Positions 16,780-25,398 of a stretch of 64,000 nucleotides of DNA are shown here, piece by piece (position 1 is the first letter of the stretch; the number at the start of each line of letters is the position of its first letter). Position numbers and translations under genes: made by a program. Below the pieces are notes generated by a model that did no database searches, was not told where the DNA came from, and saw nothing but the letters and a program-made list of their open reading frames with translations. The DNA is from Methylocystis sp. (GTDB lineage: Bacteria > Pseudomonadota > Alphaproteobacteria > Rhizobiales > Beijerinckiaceae). The stretch is taken from the NCBI GenBank assembly GCA_016178015.1, contig JACOUB010000014.1, positions 1-64,000 of the forward strand, in the 5' to 3' direction.

Positions 16780-17567
16780 CCTCGCGGCTAGCCGGGCTCG
16801 CGCGTTGGGCCGTTCTTGCGGCGGGCTTTGCCTTTCTCTATGGACCGATCGCCATACTCGTGGCGCTGAGTTTCAACGCCTCGCGTCTCGTCACCGTGTG
16901 GGGCGGTTTTTCGACGCATTGGTATGCGGCGCTGTTGGCCGACGAACAGATGCTGCGCGCCGCCGCAACCAGCCTCGAGGCCGCCGCGCTTTCCGCGTTG
17001 ATCGCCACCGTCAACGGCCTGCTGGCGGCCGTGGCGCTGGCGCGCTTCGGGCGCTTTGGCGCGCGCACCCTGTTTGCCGGCGCGATCTATGCGCCGCTGG
17101 TCCTGCCTGAGGTCATTTTCGGCCTGGGGTTGCTGTTGTGCTTCGTCGCGCTCGGGTTGAACCGCGGCTTTGCGACGCTGGTGATCGCGCATGCGACCTT
17201 CGCGATGTGCTTTGCGACGGTCGTGATCCTCGCCTCCTTGAAGGATTGTGATCCTTCGCTCGAAGAGGCGGCGACGGATTTGGGCGCAACGCCGGCGCGC
17301 GCCTTCGTCCTGGCGACGTTGCCGGTGATCGCGCCATCTGTCGTCAGCGCTTATCTTTTGGCGTTCACGCTGTCGCTCGATGATTTCGTCATCGCGAGTT
17401 TCACCACGGGGCCGGGCGCGACGACCTTGCCCATGCGCATCTACTCGCAAGTGCGGCTCGGCGTCTCCCCCGAGGTCAACGCCATCTCGACGCTGCTGTT
17501 GGCCGTTGTCGCCGCCGCGCTCAGCGTTGCGGCGCTGGCGACGCGGCGAAGGGTGCGGGTGGGGTAA
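16773..17567 (+). CDS. ABC importer permease 2, PotC/PotI type
   Basis: 264 residues with six hydrophobic segments and the EAA loop EEAATDLGATPARAFVLATLPV. FTLSLDDFVIASFTTGPG is characteristic of PotC-type permeases. It forms the importer with the upstream ATPase and permease. The insert at 16408-16779 removed its overlap with the first permease, and only the duplicated GCGATGAGAC remains as its start region, with no obvious Shine-Dalgarno sequence, so expression may be reduced. No periplasmic binding protein gene follows. Confidence 0.88.
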   Translation: MRPSRLAGLARWAVLAAGFAFLYGPIAILVALSFNASRLVTVWGGFSTHWYAALLADEQMLRAAATSLEAAALSALIATVNGLLAAVALARFGRFGARTLFAGAIYAPLVLPEVIFGLGLLLCFVALGLNRGFATLVIAHATFAMCFATVVILASLKDCDPSLEEAATDLGATPARAFVLATLPVIAPSVVSAYLLAFTLSLDDFVIASFTTGPGATTLPMRIYSQVRLGVSPEVNAISTLLLAVVAAALSVAALATRRRVRVG

Positions 17568-17574
17568 GATATCT

Positions 17575-17648
17575 CCCTTCTCCCGCGACGCGGGAGAATG
17601 GTGTGCGCCAGGGCGCCCGCCCATAGCATCTCTCCCTCCGGGAGAGGG
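17575..17648. repeat. REP-like hairpins between convergent genes
   Basis: CCCTTCTCCCGC-GACGCGGGAGAA (17575-17600) and TCTCCCTCCGGGAGA (about 17631-17645). They lie between the convergent permease and AsmA-like genes and may act as a bidirectional terminator. Confidence 0.65.
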
Positions 17649-19631
17649 TTACCTCTGTCGCGCCCCCGTCTCCCCTTGCGCCTGCGGCTCGGCGCGGGGC
17701 AGCAGAGGCGCGGCGGCGCCCGAGCGCTTGATCAGCGCCGCGGCGTCGGGGACGAAATTGGGCTCGTCCCAGGAGCCCGCTATATCGAAACCGATCTGCA
17801 CGCCTTTGTCGCGCGGCTTGCCCGAGGCGTCGGCTTCGTTGGCTTGCGCCTTCAGGGCGAGGCTGCGGTCCGGGATGCGCGTCGAGCCGGCGAAGGCCAG
17901 CGAGAAGCCCGGCCCGCGCGCCGCGCCGTCCTCGATGCTGGCCGTTCCCTTGGCGATCTTGATCGTTGCGCTCACCTTGTCGAAGGCGGTGCGTCCCGAC
18001 GTGATGTCGAACGCGCTCGACAAGGGACGCTTGTCGAGGCGGCGCAGCGCCCGTTCGAGATCGATGCCGGCGATTTCGCCTTGGGTCAGCGCGAAACTGG
18101 CGCGTCCGCCCAGTTCTCGCGTGAGCTGCGCCACCGAGTCGCCGGCAGCGTCGAGCGTGACGCTCGCATCCAGGTTTCCAGAAATATCCTGTCGCGCCGC
18201 AAGATCCCAGCTCAGCGCCCCGGCGTCGACGCCAGTCGTTTGCGCATTGGCGTGGAATTCGAGTCCGCCAGCGGCGCCGGCCGCGAAGGTCGCCCGCGCC
18301 TTGATCGTTCCCATGTAGGCTTGCGCTTCCGCCAGCGTGATTTCGAGCCGCCCGCCGCGCAGCATGAGCGACAGGGCGGCGTCGTCGACGTCGAGACGCC
18401 CCAAACGCGCGCGCGCCGCCGAGAGCCGCAGATCGACGTCGGCGCCGGCAAGATCGGGAAGATCGAAGACGTCGCGGCTCCACTGGCGATCGGCGCTCGC
18501 CAGCGGAGGCGTATCGGCGACCAAGGGTTTCAGCGAAACGAAATTGCTGGCGAGCGTCGCCTGGACGATAGGGCGATCCGCGTCGTGGCGCAGCGCGAAG
18601 GAGCCTTCGAACTCGTTGTCGTCGGCCAAGAAGCGCAAGTTCGACAACTGGAAGTCGCGCGTTTCGGCGGTGAGCTGACAGGTGAGCCGCACATTTTCGA
18701 AGGGACCCGGCAGCGGAACCGAAATATCCATCAAGTCGAGGGATTGCCGCAGCGACGGCGAGGATGCGGTAAGTTGTCCCGTAAAGCGCGGCGTGGCCCC
18801 CATCTCGCCCATGCCTTCCGCCGCCACATGGATGCGCTCGCTGTCGATCCGCGTCGTCACCGGCGATGGATTGCCGCGCAGCAGCGCGCCGGGCTGCGCG
18901 ATCCACACCATCACTTGCGGGCGTTCGCTGCGCCATGAGAAGGCGCCGGCGAACGTCGCAGCCGACCCCACGGTCCGCCAATCGAGCGTTGCGTCGATGT
19001 TCTCTAAGACCGTTTCGCGGCCGCCGCCGTATTTGACGCGGGCTGAGCCTGCGACGATCGAAACAACCCCGAGGCGCGCTCGATCCGCCTTCTCCGCCTC
19101 GGGCGTGGCCGGACGCGTCGCGGCGGCGCGAACGGCGGCGCCGGCCGCGCTCATCGGCTTGCGATCGAGGTCGATGACCATCTGCGGGCGCGCTAGCGTG
19201 ACCTCGGCGATTTCCAGACGCCCGGCGAACAGTGGCAGAATGCGCACATTGCCATAGAGGTCGTCGGCGTGGACGGTCAGCGCCGCCAAGGGATCGCCGA
19301 AGGCGATGCTTGCGATGGCGATGTGTGGCCGGGGCAACAGCGAAAAGGTGGAACGGCCCTTGGCGGCGACGTAGAGGCCAAACGACGAACGCAATTGCCC
19401 GGCGACTTCTTCGAACAGCGCCTCGTTGGAAAAGGTCCAGGGCGCAATGGCCGCGCCCAGCGCGACCACGACGGCGGCGAGCGCCACGAACAGCCGCGGC
19501 CGCGCAATCCGCAGCAGCGCCGCAGCAAAGCGGCGCAGCGCCGTTGCCGCCTTGCTCGGCGTTGGCGACGCTTCAGGTTGGCCGGCTGACGCGGCGTCTC
19601 GCTGGCTGGCGGGGTCGGTCGAATGCGGCAT
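17649..19631 (-). CDS. AsmA-family inner-membrane/periplasmic protein
   Basis: 660 residues from ATG 19631 (an alternative ATG at 19673 adds 14). A Pro/Ser-rich cytoplasmic tail precedes one membrane segment (LFVALAAVVVALGAAIAPW); the rest is periplasmic beta-rich sequence typical of AsmA (FSLLPRPHIAIASIAFGDP near the start, and a C-terminal AsmA-2 region with GKPRDKGVQIGFDIAGSWDEPNFVPD). AsmA-like proteins belong to the bridge-like lipid transfer group and influence phospholipid or LPS transport to the outer membrane. It stands alone between convergent transporter genes and a response regulator. Confidence 0.88.
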   Translation of the reverse strand: MPHSTDPASQRDAASAGQPEASPTPSKAATALRRFAAALLRIARPRLFVALAAVVVALGAAIAPWTFSNEALFEEVAGQLRSSFGLYVAAKGRSTFSLLPRPHIAIASIAFGDPLAALTVHADDLYGNVRILPLFAGRLEIAEVTLARPQMVIDLDRKPMSAAGAAVRAAATRPATPEAEKADRARLGVVSIVAGSARVKYGGGRETVLENIDATLDWRTVGSAATFAGAFSWRSERPQVMVWIAQPGALLRGNPSPVTTRIDSERIHVAAEGMGEMGATPRFTGQLTASSPSLRQSLDLMDISVPLPGPFENVRLTCQLTAETRDFQLSNLRFLADDNEFEGSFALRHDADRPIVQATLASNFVSLKPLVADTPPLASADRQWSRDVFDLPDLAGADVDLRLSAARARLGRLDVDDAALSLMLRGGRLEITLAEAQAYMGTIKARATFAAGAAGGLEFHANAQTTGVDAGALSWDLAARQDISGNLDASVTLDAAGDSVAQLTRELGGRASFALTQGEIAGIDLERALRRLDKRPLSSAFDITSGRTAFDKVSATIKIAKGTASIEDGAARGPGFSLAFAGSTRIPDRSLALKAQANEADASGKPRDKGVQIGFDIAGSWDEPNFVPDAAALIKRSGAAAPLLPRAEPQAQGETGARQR

Positions 19632-19798
19632 GTCGTTTCCGTGCTGGGTGAGGCTGATTGCGGATCGGTCCACGATGGGGCATGGGGCCGCGCCGACCTT
19701 AACAACGCGCCCGACGGCGCCATATCGGACGAGGGCGGCAAGATCGTGGCGAGCCCGAGCATTATTCTGGAAAGCGGCTCAAATCGTGTCCGTTCGGG

Positions 19799-20239
19799 TC
19801 AACTGCGTTCAAGTTCCCGGGTCAGCTCGTTGCGCAGCGCGTCAATGATCTCATCAATGTAAAATGGTTTTTCGACAATCGGGCGCGAACGGTGCGCCTC
19901 CGGCAGGCCGATCCGTCCGTAGCCGGTGGCGAAGACGAAGGGACAGCACCGGCTGGCCAGGAGGTTGGCGACCGGGTCGATCTTTTCCGAACCGACATTG
20001 ACGTCGAGAAGCGCGACGTCGATCGGCGCGCTGGCCGCAAGGCGCAGGGCGGCGCCTACGTCTCGCGCCGTCCCGGCGATCACCAGCCCTTGTTCCGTCA
20101 GTATCTCCTCCAGCGCAAGGGCGATGAGCGGATCGTCCTCGACAATGAGGATGCGCCGTCCGGCCAGCAGGTCGACCGTCGCGGCGTCGCCATCGTGCGC
20201 GTCGGCGCTCTGAGGGGTTTGATCGGGCGGGAACGTCAT
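19799..20239 (-). CDS. Single-domain response regulator
   Basis: 146 residues. After a ~25 residue leader there is one receiver domain: the acidic pair in LIVEDDPLIA, phospho-acceptor Asp in VALLDVNVG, Thr/Ala switch at FVFATGYG and the conserved Lys in IVEKPFYIDEI. There is no output domain, so it would act by protein-protein contact or as a phosphate sink. Such single receivers with FATGYG and KPF are common partners of HWE/HisKA2 kinases in alphaproteobacteria; no kinase gene is adjacent. Confidence 0.9.
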   Translation of the reverse strand: MTFPPDQTPQSADAHDGDAATVDLLAGRRILIVEDDPLIALALEEILTEQGLVIAGTARDVGAALRLAASAPIDVALLDVNVGSEKIDPVANLLASRCCPFVFATGYGRIGLPEAHRSRPIVEKPFYIDEIIDALRNELTRELERS

Positions 20240-20335
20240 GCCCCATCCTGTCGCTGATCGGCGCGGATGTCTAGACCGTGGCGGGCTACCATCGACGCCA
20301 TTAACCGCCTCATATCTGTCAGAACTTGGATAGGG

Positions 20336-20755
20336 TTAGCGGTTTTTGGGCGCGGACCGCTCCGGCGGATCGCCGGCGCCGGCTGGCGCCAACAGCCAGG
20401 CGAGCGCCACCGCCGCCACGGCGAGCCAAGCGAGGATGACAAAGGCGCCTCCGAGCGGCGCAGCGTAGGGGAACAGTCGGTCGCCGCGCCACGCCCGCGA
20501 CGCCAGATCTCCGGAAAACAGCGTCACGCCGAACAGCAGCGCCAGCGTCGCACCGAGGAGCCAGCCGGATCGACCTGGCTGGCCGGCGGCCAGGGCCGCA
20601 AGCGCCAGGCCGGCGCCGGCGTGGACCATCAGGAACAAACTGGCGGTGTGCAAATTGGCGCTGTTTTCGATATGGGCGGCGGCCGCCGCCAGCCCGACGC
20701 CGGCCGCTCCTTGGAGCGACGCGATCATGACGATGAACGCCGGCCGTTTCTGCAT
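20336..20755 (-). CDS. DUF423-family small membrane protein
   Basis: 139 residues with four hydrophobic helices and short loops, matching DUF423: N-terminal helix with GAAGVGLAAAAAH, then NLHTASLFLMVHAGAGLALA, GVTLFSGDLASRA and PLGGAFVILAWLAVA. The function is not known. It is 24 bp downstream of the sugar-phosphate transferase gene and may share its transcript. Confidence 0.8.
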   Translation of the reverse strand: MQKRPAFIVMIASLQGAAGVGLAAAAAHIENSANLHTASLFLMVHAGAGLALAALAAGQPGRSGWLLGATLALLFGVTLFSGDLASRAWRGDRLFPYAAPLGGAFVILAWLAVAAVALAWLLAPAGAGDPPERSAPKNR

Positions 20756-20779
20756 GGGTCTTGCGCGCCTTGCGCTAAA

Positions 20780-22330
20780 TCAATAGGCGTTTTCAGTCTT
20801 CAGCAGAGCAAACGGCGTGAGCGCGAGAATATAGATGTCGAGCAGGATCGACCAATTCTCGATGTATCGAAGGTCGTGCTCGACGCGCTTCTGGATTTTC
20901 TCCGGCGTGTCGGTCTCGCCGCGCCAGCCGTTGATTTGCGCCCAGCCGGTCAGGCCGGGCTTGACGCGGTGGCGGGCGAAATAGCCGTCGACGACCTCGT
21001 CATAGAGATGGTCTGCGGCGCGCGCATGCATGGCGTGCGGCCGCGGTCCGACCAGCGACAGGTCGCCTTTGAACACGACGTTGATGAGCTGCGGCAATTC
21101 GTCCAGCGACGCCTTGCGGATGAAGCGGCCGACGCGCGTCACGCGCGGATCGTCCCTGGTCACCAGCCTGGAGGCGTTGGCGTCGAGACGATCGACGTAC
21201 ATGGTGCGGAATTTGTAAATCTCGATCTTCTCGTTGTTGAAGCCATAGCGGACCTGCTTGAACAACACGGGACCGCGCGAGTCGAGCTTCACCGCGATGG
21301 CCGTCGCCAACATGATCGGCGACCACAGAATAAGACAGATCGCCCCGACGATCTTATCGAAGGCGGACTTAATGATGACGTCCCAATCCGCCATCGGTTT
21401 GTCGAACACGTCAATGACCGGCATGCTCCCGATATAAGAGTAAGACCGCGGCCGGAACTGCAGCTTGTTGATGTGGGCGGCGAGCCTTATGTCGACTGGC
21501 AGGACCCAGAGCTTGCGCAGCATCTGAAGCAGGCGGGTTTCGGCGGAAATAGGCAACGTGAAGATCACCAGATCGAGCCGCGTGTGACGGGCGAATTCGA
21601 GGAGATCGTCGACTGTGCCGAGCTTTGGGTAGCCGGCGACGACATCGGGAGACCGTTGATCGACGCGATCGTCGAAGATGCCGAGAATGCGCAAGTCGCC
21701 GTCACTTTGCGCGGCGAGCTCTCGAAGCACTGGTTCGGCCGCCTCGCCGCCGCCGACAATCACGGTGCGGCGGTCGAGCTTGCCCGCCATCGTCAGGGCG
21801 CGCACGAGCGCCGCGAGCGCAAATCTCTCCAGCGCCAACAGCAGCAGCCCGCTGACGTACCAGCCGAGCAGCCACACGCGCGACGGCGCATTGTCGGGCT
21901 TGAGAAAGAAAATCGCCGCCAGGGCTGCGAGAAAGACCAGCGTCCAGCCGCACCCGAGTTTCAAGCCATGGCTGACCGGCGCTCGGAAGGCACTGGCGTT
22001 GTTGAGGTCGAGCGCTTGGAACGCAATGATGGCGAGGAGCGCCACGCCGGGGATGGCGAAGAAATACGCGGGCTCGTGTCCATGGACGGGCGCCACATAA
22101 AGTTCGTGCACGGCCAAGCCGGCGCATGTGATGAGCGTGAATTCGAGAATGCGCACGAGGCCGGCGACGACGATCGGCGAATAGGCTTTCGTCGGCTTTC
22201 CGTTGGCGACGATTTCCGCCAGGCGCGCGCGCTCTGCGCCCGCAGGGCAGGACGGCGTCGCAGCCGGCCCGGCGTCGCGGCTGGCGTCCGGATCGCTATG
22301 CTGCGTGTCGCTGGCGGCAAAGGCGCTCAT
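20780..22330 (-). CDS. Undecaprenyl-phosphate glucose/galactose-phosphate transferase (WcaJ/ExoY-like)
   Basis: 516 residues from ATG 22330 (a GTG at 22423 would add 31 low-complexity residues). An N-terminal region of about four to five membrane helices is followed by a CoA-binding-like fold (VIVGGGEAAEPVLREL) and the C-terminal bacterial sugar transferase domain: KLDSRGPVLFKQVR, KFRTM, DELPQLINVV, SLVGPRPH and VKPGLTGWAQ. It loads the first sugar phosphate on undecaprenyl phosphate to start exopolysaccharide or capsule repeat synthesis. With the following export lipoprotein and the divergent Wzz-like gene it forms a polysaccharide block, but no other glycosyltransferases are in the window. 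Confidence 0.92.
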   Translation of the reverse strand: MSAFAASDTQHSDPDASRDAGPAATPSCPAGAERARLAEIVANGKPTKAYSPIVVAGLVRILEFTLITCAGLAVHELYVAPVHGHEPAYFFAIPGVALLAIIAFQALDLNNASAFRAPVSHGLKLGCGWTLVFLAALAAIFFLKPDNAPSRVWLLGWYVSGLLLLALERFALAALVRALTMAGKLDRRTVIVGGGEAAEPVLRELAAQSDGDLRILGIFDDRVDQRSPDVVAGYPKLGTVDDLLEFARHTRLDLVIFTLPISAETRLLQMLRKLWVLPVDIRLAAHINKLQFRPRSYSYIGSMPVIDVFDKPMADWDVIIKSAFDKIVGAICLILWSPIMLATAIAVKLDSRGPVLFKQVRYGFNNEKIEIYKFRTMYVDRLDANASRLVTRDDPRVTRVGRFIRKASLDELPQLINVVFKGDLSLVGPRPHAMHARAADHLYDEVVDGYFARHRVKPGLTGWAQINGWRGETDTPEKIQKRVEHDLRYIENWSILLDIYILALTPFALLKTENAY

Positions 22331-22450
22331 TATCTTTTTCGGGCTCCCGTTTAAATCGCTGCGGCGGGGCGGACTGAACGCTGTTGTCGTTTGTGCCGTC
22401 GCCGTATCTTGCTCATGGACCACCGCAACCCGGTTGTTGTCGCCGCGACA

Positions 22451-23017
22451 TCAAAAGATGCGTTCGCGGACCACGATCGTGTCGCCGGGCCGAATGGGCT
22501 GCGTCAACGGGACTCGGCCGGTGACCGGACGTCCGGAGATCGTGCGGGTCAGATCGACGCCGCCCTGATAGCCGCGCGGGCTGAAGCCGCCGGCGATGGC
22601 GATCGCCGTCTGCGCCGTCATGCCGTCGACGTACGGGTATTGGCCGGCCGTGGTGACTTCGCCCAGCACGAAGAATGGGCGAAACGCCTCCACCTCGATC
22701 GACACGCGTGGGTCGCGCACGAAGCCGCTGCGCAAGCGTCCGCCAATTTCACGTTCCACCGCCAGGGTGTCGAGGCCGAGCACGGGGACCGGGCCGATGA
22801 GCGGCATCGAGATGCGGCCGGCGCCGTCGACCGAATAGGAGTTCGACAGCGAATCCTGGCCGAACACGATGACGCGCAGCCGATCGCCGGACGCCACAGT
22901 GTAGTGCTCCTCGCCCATGTCGGCCGAGAATTCGGGCCGGTAGGCGCCGGGCGCCGCGCAACTCATCAGCATCGCGCTCACGATCAGACAGAGAATGAAG
23001 GGTCCACGTCTCGGCAT
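22451..23017 (-). CDS. Outer-membrane polysaccharide export lipoprotein, Wza/GumB type
   Basis: 188 residues from ATG 23017, which is preceded at 7 nt by GGATGGGG. A lipoprotein signal with lipobox LMSC is followed by a PES/Wza domain (YTVASGDRLRVIVFGQDSLS) and a SLBB-type domain (PFFVLGEVTTAGQYPYVDGMTAQTAIAIAGG). Such proteins form the outer-membrane channel for exported polysaccharide. It is upstream of the sugar-phosphate transferase on the same strand and divergent from the Wzz/GumC-like gene, with which it would form the trans-envelope export machine. Confidence 0.92.
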   Translation of the reverse strand: MPRRGPFILCLIVSAMLMSCAAPGAYRPEFSADMGEEHYTVASGDRLRVIVFGQDSLSNSYSVDGAGRISMPLIGPVPVLGLDTLAVEREIGGRLRSGFVRDPRVSIEVEAFRPFFVLGEVTTAGQYPYVDGMTAQTAIAIAGGFSPRGYQGGVDLTRTISGRPVTGRVPLTQPIRPGDTIVVRERIF

Positions 23018-23187
23018 TTTGTACCCCATCCTTCAAGAAACCACTCACGCATCGGCGCTGACCGCGTAATTTTTAGGTCGCCATGGTTAACAAATACTCA
23101 CCATCGCCGCGGCTTCGGTTAACCGCGTCTCAACTATACTTCGGTTACATGGTCGCAGCGGTTCGGAGTGGTTCATGGAGTCGCGCG

Positions 23188-25398
23188 ATGAGTTTTGGTT
23201 CCGATCGGGATTTCGAGGCGAGTTCTTCCTCCGACATCGATTCGTCGCAGATTTTCCGCGTTCTCGCGCGCAAGCGCCGGTGGGTGATCGGACCCACTCT
23301 GGCCGCATTGATCGGCGCCCTGGTCTTCGTCAATGTCGTCAAGCCGCGTTACAGCGCGGAAGCCCGGGTATTGCTTGAGAATCAGGAGAATTACATGACG
23401 CGTTCCGATAAGGGCGAGCGCGTCGATGCGATTGCCCCGGACGCCGAAGCCGTGCAGAGCCAGATTTCTCTCCTCACGTCGCGCGATCTCGCGCGCCGGG
23501 TCATCAAATCCTTGGAACTGCAGGGGAACCCGGAATTCGACCCGCTCGCCGACGGGATCGGGCCGTTGACGCGCGCGCTGGTTCTGTTCGGCTTGCTGCG
23601 CGATCCCACGCAGATTTCGCCCGAGGACCGAATTTTCGAGTCTTATTTCGACAAGCTCGCCGTGTTGTCGCCGTCCAAGACGCGCGTGCTGTCGATCGAG
23701 TTCTCTTCGCGCGACCCCGATCTCGCCGCGCAGGCCGCCAATCGGATCGCCGAGCTTTATCTCGAGATTCAGCAGGAGGCCAAACGCGATAACGCGCGCG
23801 TCGCCGCCGCCTCGCTCGCCACGCTCGTCGCCGACTTGCAGGCGCGCGCCGCCGAGGCCGACGCGCGCGCCGAGGACTTCAGGGTCAACAAGGGTCTGCT
23901 GGTCGGAACCAACAACACGACGATCAGCGCTCAGCATCTCGGCGATCTCACCAGAGAGCTTTCGACCTCGCGCACGGCGCAAGCCGACGCCGACGCGAAG
24001 GCGAAACTGCTGCGGGAAATGCTGCGGCTAAACCGGGTGGGCGACATTCCCGATATCGCCAGAAACGACCTCATTCGTCGTATTTCCGATCAGCGCGTCG
24101 CGCTGCGCGCGCAGCTCGCATTCGAATCGCGCGCTCTGTTGCCGGCGCATCCGCGCATCAAGGAGCTTTCGGCGCAACTCGCCGATCTCGACGCCCAATG
24201 GCGTTCGGCCGCCGAAGCCGCTGCGCGCGCCCTGGAGAACGAAGCGCGCATCGCGGGTTCGCGCGTCGACAATCTGATGCGGGTGCTGGACGACCAGAAG
24301 AAGGTCGCGGGCGCGGCAGGCGCCGACGAGGTGCATTTGCGCGAATTGGAGCGCGCCGCTCGCCTGCTCAAGGAAGAGCTGGAAGCCGACACCACGAAAT
24401 ATCAGGAGGCGCTGGCGCACGAGGGCGTGAAGACGACGCCCGCCGACGCGCGCATCATTCAGCGCGCCCTCGCGCCGCAGATTCCGGCCTTCCCGAAAAA
24501 GCTTCCGATCACCGCCTTCGCGGCCGTCGCGGCGTTCGTATTGGCGGTCGGCGCCATCGTCTCCGGCGAATTGCTCTCTAGCCCGCCGCGTCTGCGCTCC
24601 GGCAGCCCCGATTGGGCGCCGCGTCCAGCCGTTGCGGTCGCCGCCGCCAGCCTGCCCTTGGCAAGCGAGGGGGGCGCGCAACCCGACCAGGGGAAAGCCG
24701 CGCTGGGGCAAGCAGACGCCGAACAAACGCCAGCCGGCGCGTTGGCGGCGGCCGGCCGGCGGCGCGAGCGCGGAAAGAAAAATGACGACGAAGCGTCGAT
24801 GGCGTCGGCTCGCCGCGCGCCTTCCGCGGGGACCGTGGCCGCCGCCGGCAAAATCGACGCCGCGCGGATGGCGGCCGCCTCGGTCAAGGTTCTGGTCGTG
24901 AACAGTTCCGGCGCGCCGGCAGGCTTTGCCGCCACCGTCGCATTGGCGCGCGCGCTCGCCCGCCGAGGACGCGCCATCGTCGCGGCCGCCGATGTCGCCG
25001 ACGCCGATTATGATCGGCTGGCGGCGGGCGACCATCGTGACGGCCGGCCGGCGGGTCTCGCCGATGTCGTCGCCGGAGTCGCGGCTTTTGGCGAGGCGAT
25101 CCATCGCGACGCCGGTTCGCGCTTGCACGTCATGCCCGCTGGAAGCCGGGAAGGCGCTGCGCAAGACGATACGCCGCTGGCGCTCGACGCCTTGGCGCAG
25201 ACCTATGATTTTGTCGTGTTCGCCACCGCTTCGTTGAAGCGCGCAACTGAATTGGCGCGGCTGTTCGACATGGTTCTCGTGCATGGCGACGCCGCCGCCG
25301 CCGAATCCGCTCGCGACGAACTCCTGCGCGCCGGCGCAGCTGATGTCTGCATACTCGATGGCGACGCCGGCTCAACGGCCGGTCTGTGCGCGGCGTGA
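23188..25398 (+). CDS. Wzz/GumC-like chain-length protein with degenerate BY-kinase-like domain
   Basis: 736 residues from ATG 23188, chosen for the GGAG at 23177-23180 (spacing 7); earlier in-frame starts lack one. The Wzz domain has a first membrane segment (about residues 34-55), a long periplasmic coiled coil (about 150-425) and a second membrane segment near 455-480 after the Pro-rich FPKKLPIT element. The cytoplasmic end begins with a Rossmann-like strand (KVLVVNSSGAPAGFAATVALA) in the place of the kinase P-loop, but has no Walker A Lys and no C-terminal Tyr cluster. It is therefore probably a co-polymerase without kinase activity. The final 27 bp overlap the convergent acyltransferase gene. 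Confidence 0.85.
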   Translation: MSFGSDRDFEASSSSDIDSSQIFRVLARKRRWVIGPTLAALIGALVFVNVVKPRYSAEARVLLENQENYMTRSDKGERVDAIAPDAEAVQSQISLLTSRDLARRVIKSLELQGNPEFDPLADGIGPLTRALVLFGLLRDPTQISPEDRIFESYFDKLAVLSPSKTRVLSIEFSSRDPDLAAQAANRIAELYLEIQQEAKRDNARVAAASLATLVADLQARAAEADARAEDFRVNKGLLVGTNNTTISAQHLGDLTRELSTSRTAQADADAKAKLLREMLRLNRVGDIPDIARNDLIRRISDQRVALRAQLAFESRALLPAHPRIKELSAQLADLDAQWRSAAEAAARALENEARIAGSRVDNLMRVLDDQKKVAGAAGADEVHLRELERAARLLKEELEADTTKYQEALAHEGVKTTPADARIIQRALAPQIPAFPKKLPITAFAAVAAFVLAVGAIVSGELLSSPPRLRSGSPDWAPRPAVAVAAASLPLASEGGAQPDQGKAALGQADAEQTPAGALAAAGRRRERGKKNDDEASMASARRAPSAGTVAAAGKIDAARMAAASVKVLVVNSSGAPAGFAATVALARALARRGRAIVAAADVADADYDRLAAGDHRDGRPAGLADVVAGVAAFGEAIHRDAGSRLHVMPAGSREGAAQDDTPLALDALAQTYDFVVFATASLKRATELARLFDMVLVHGDAAAAESARDELLRAGAADVCILDGDAGSTAGLCAA

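Noticed and set aside
20267-22354. Long plus-strand open frame (~695 codons) opposite the sugar-phosphate transferase gene
   Set aside because: It is an antisense shadow in high-GC DNA: Arg/Gln/His-rich, with no recognisable domain, while the minus strand encodes a complete WcaJ-type protein.
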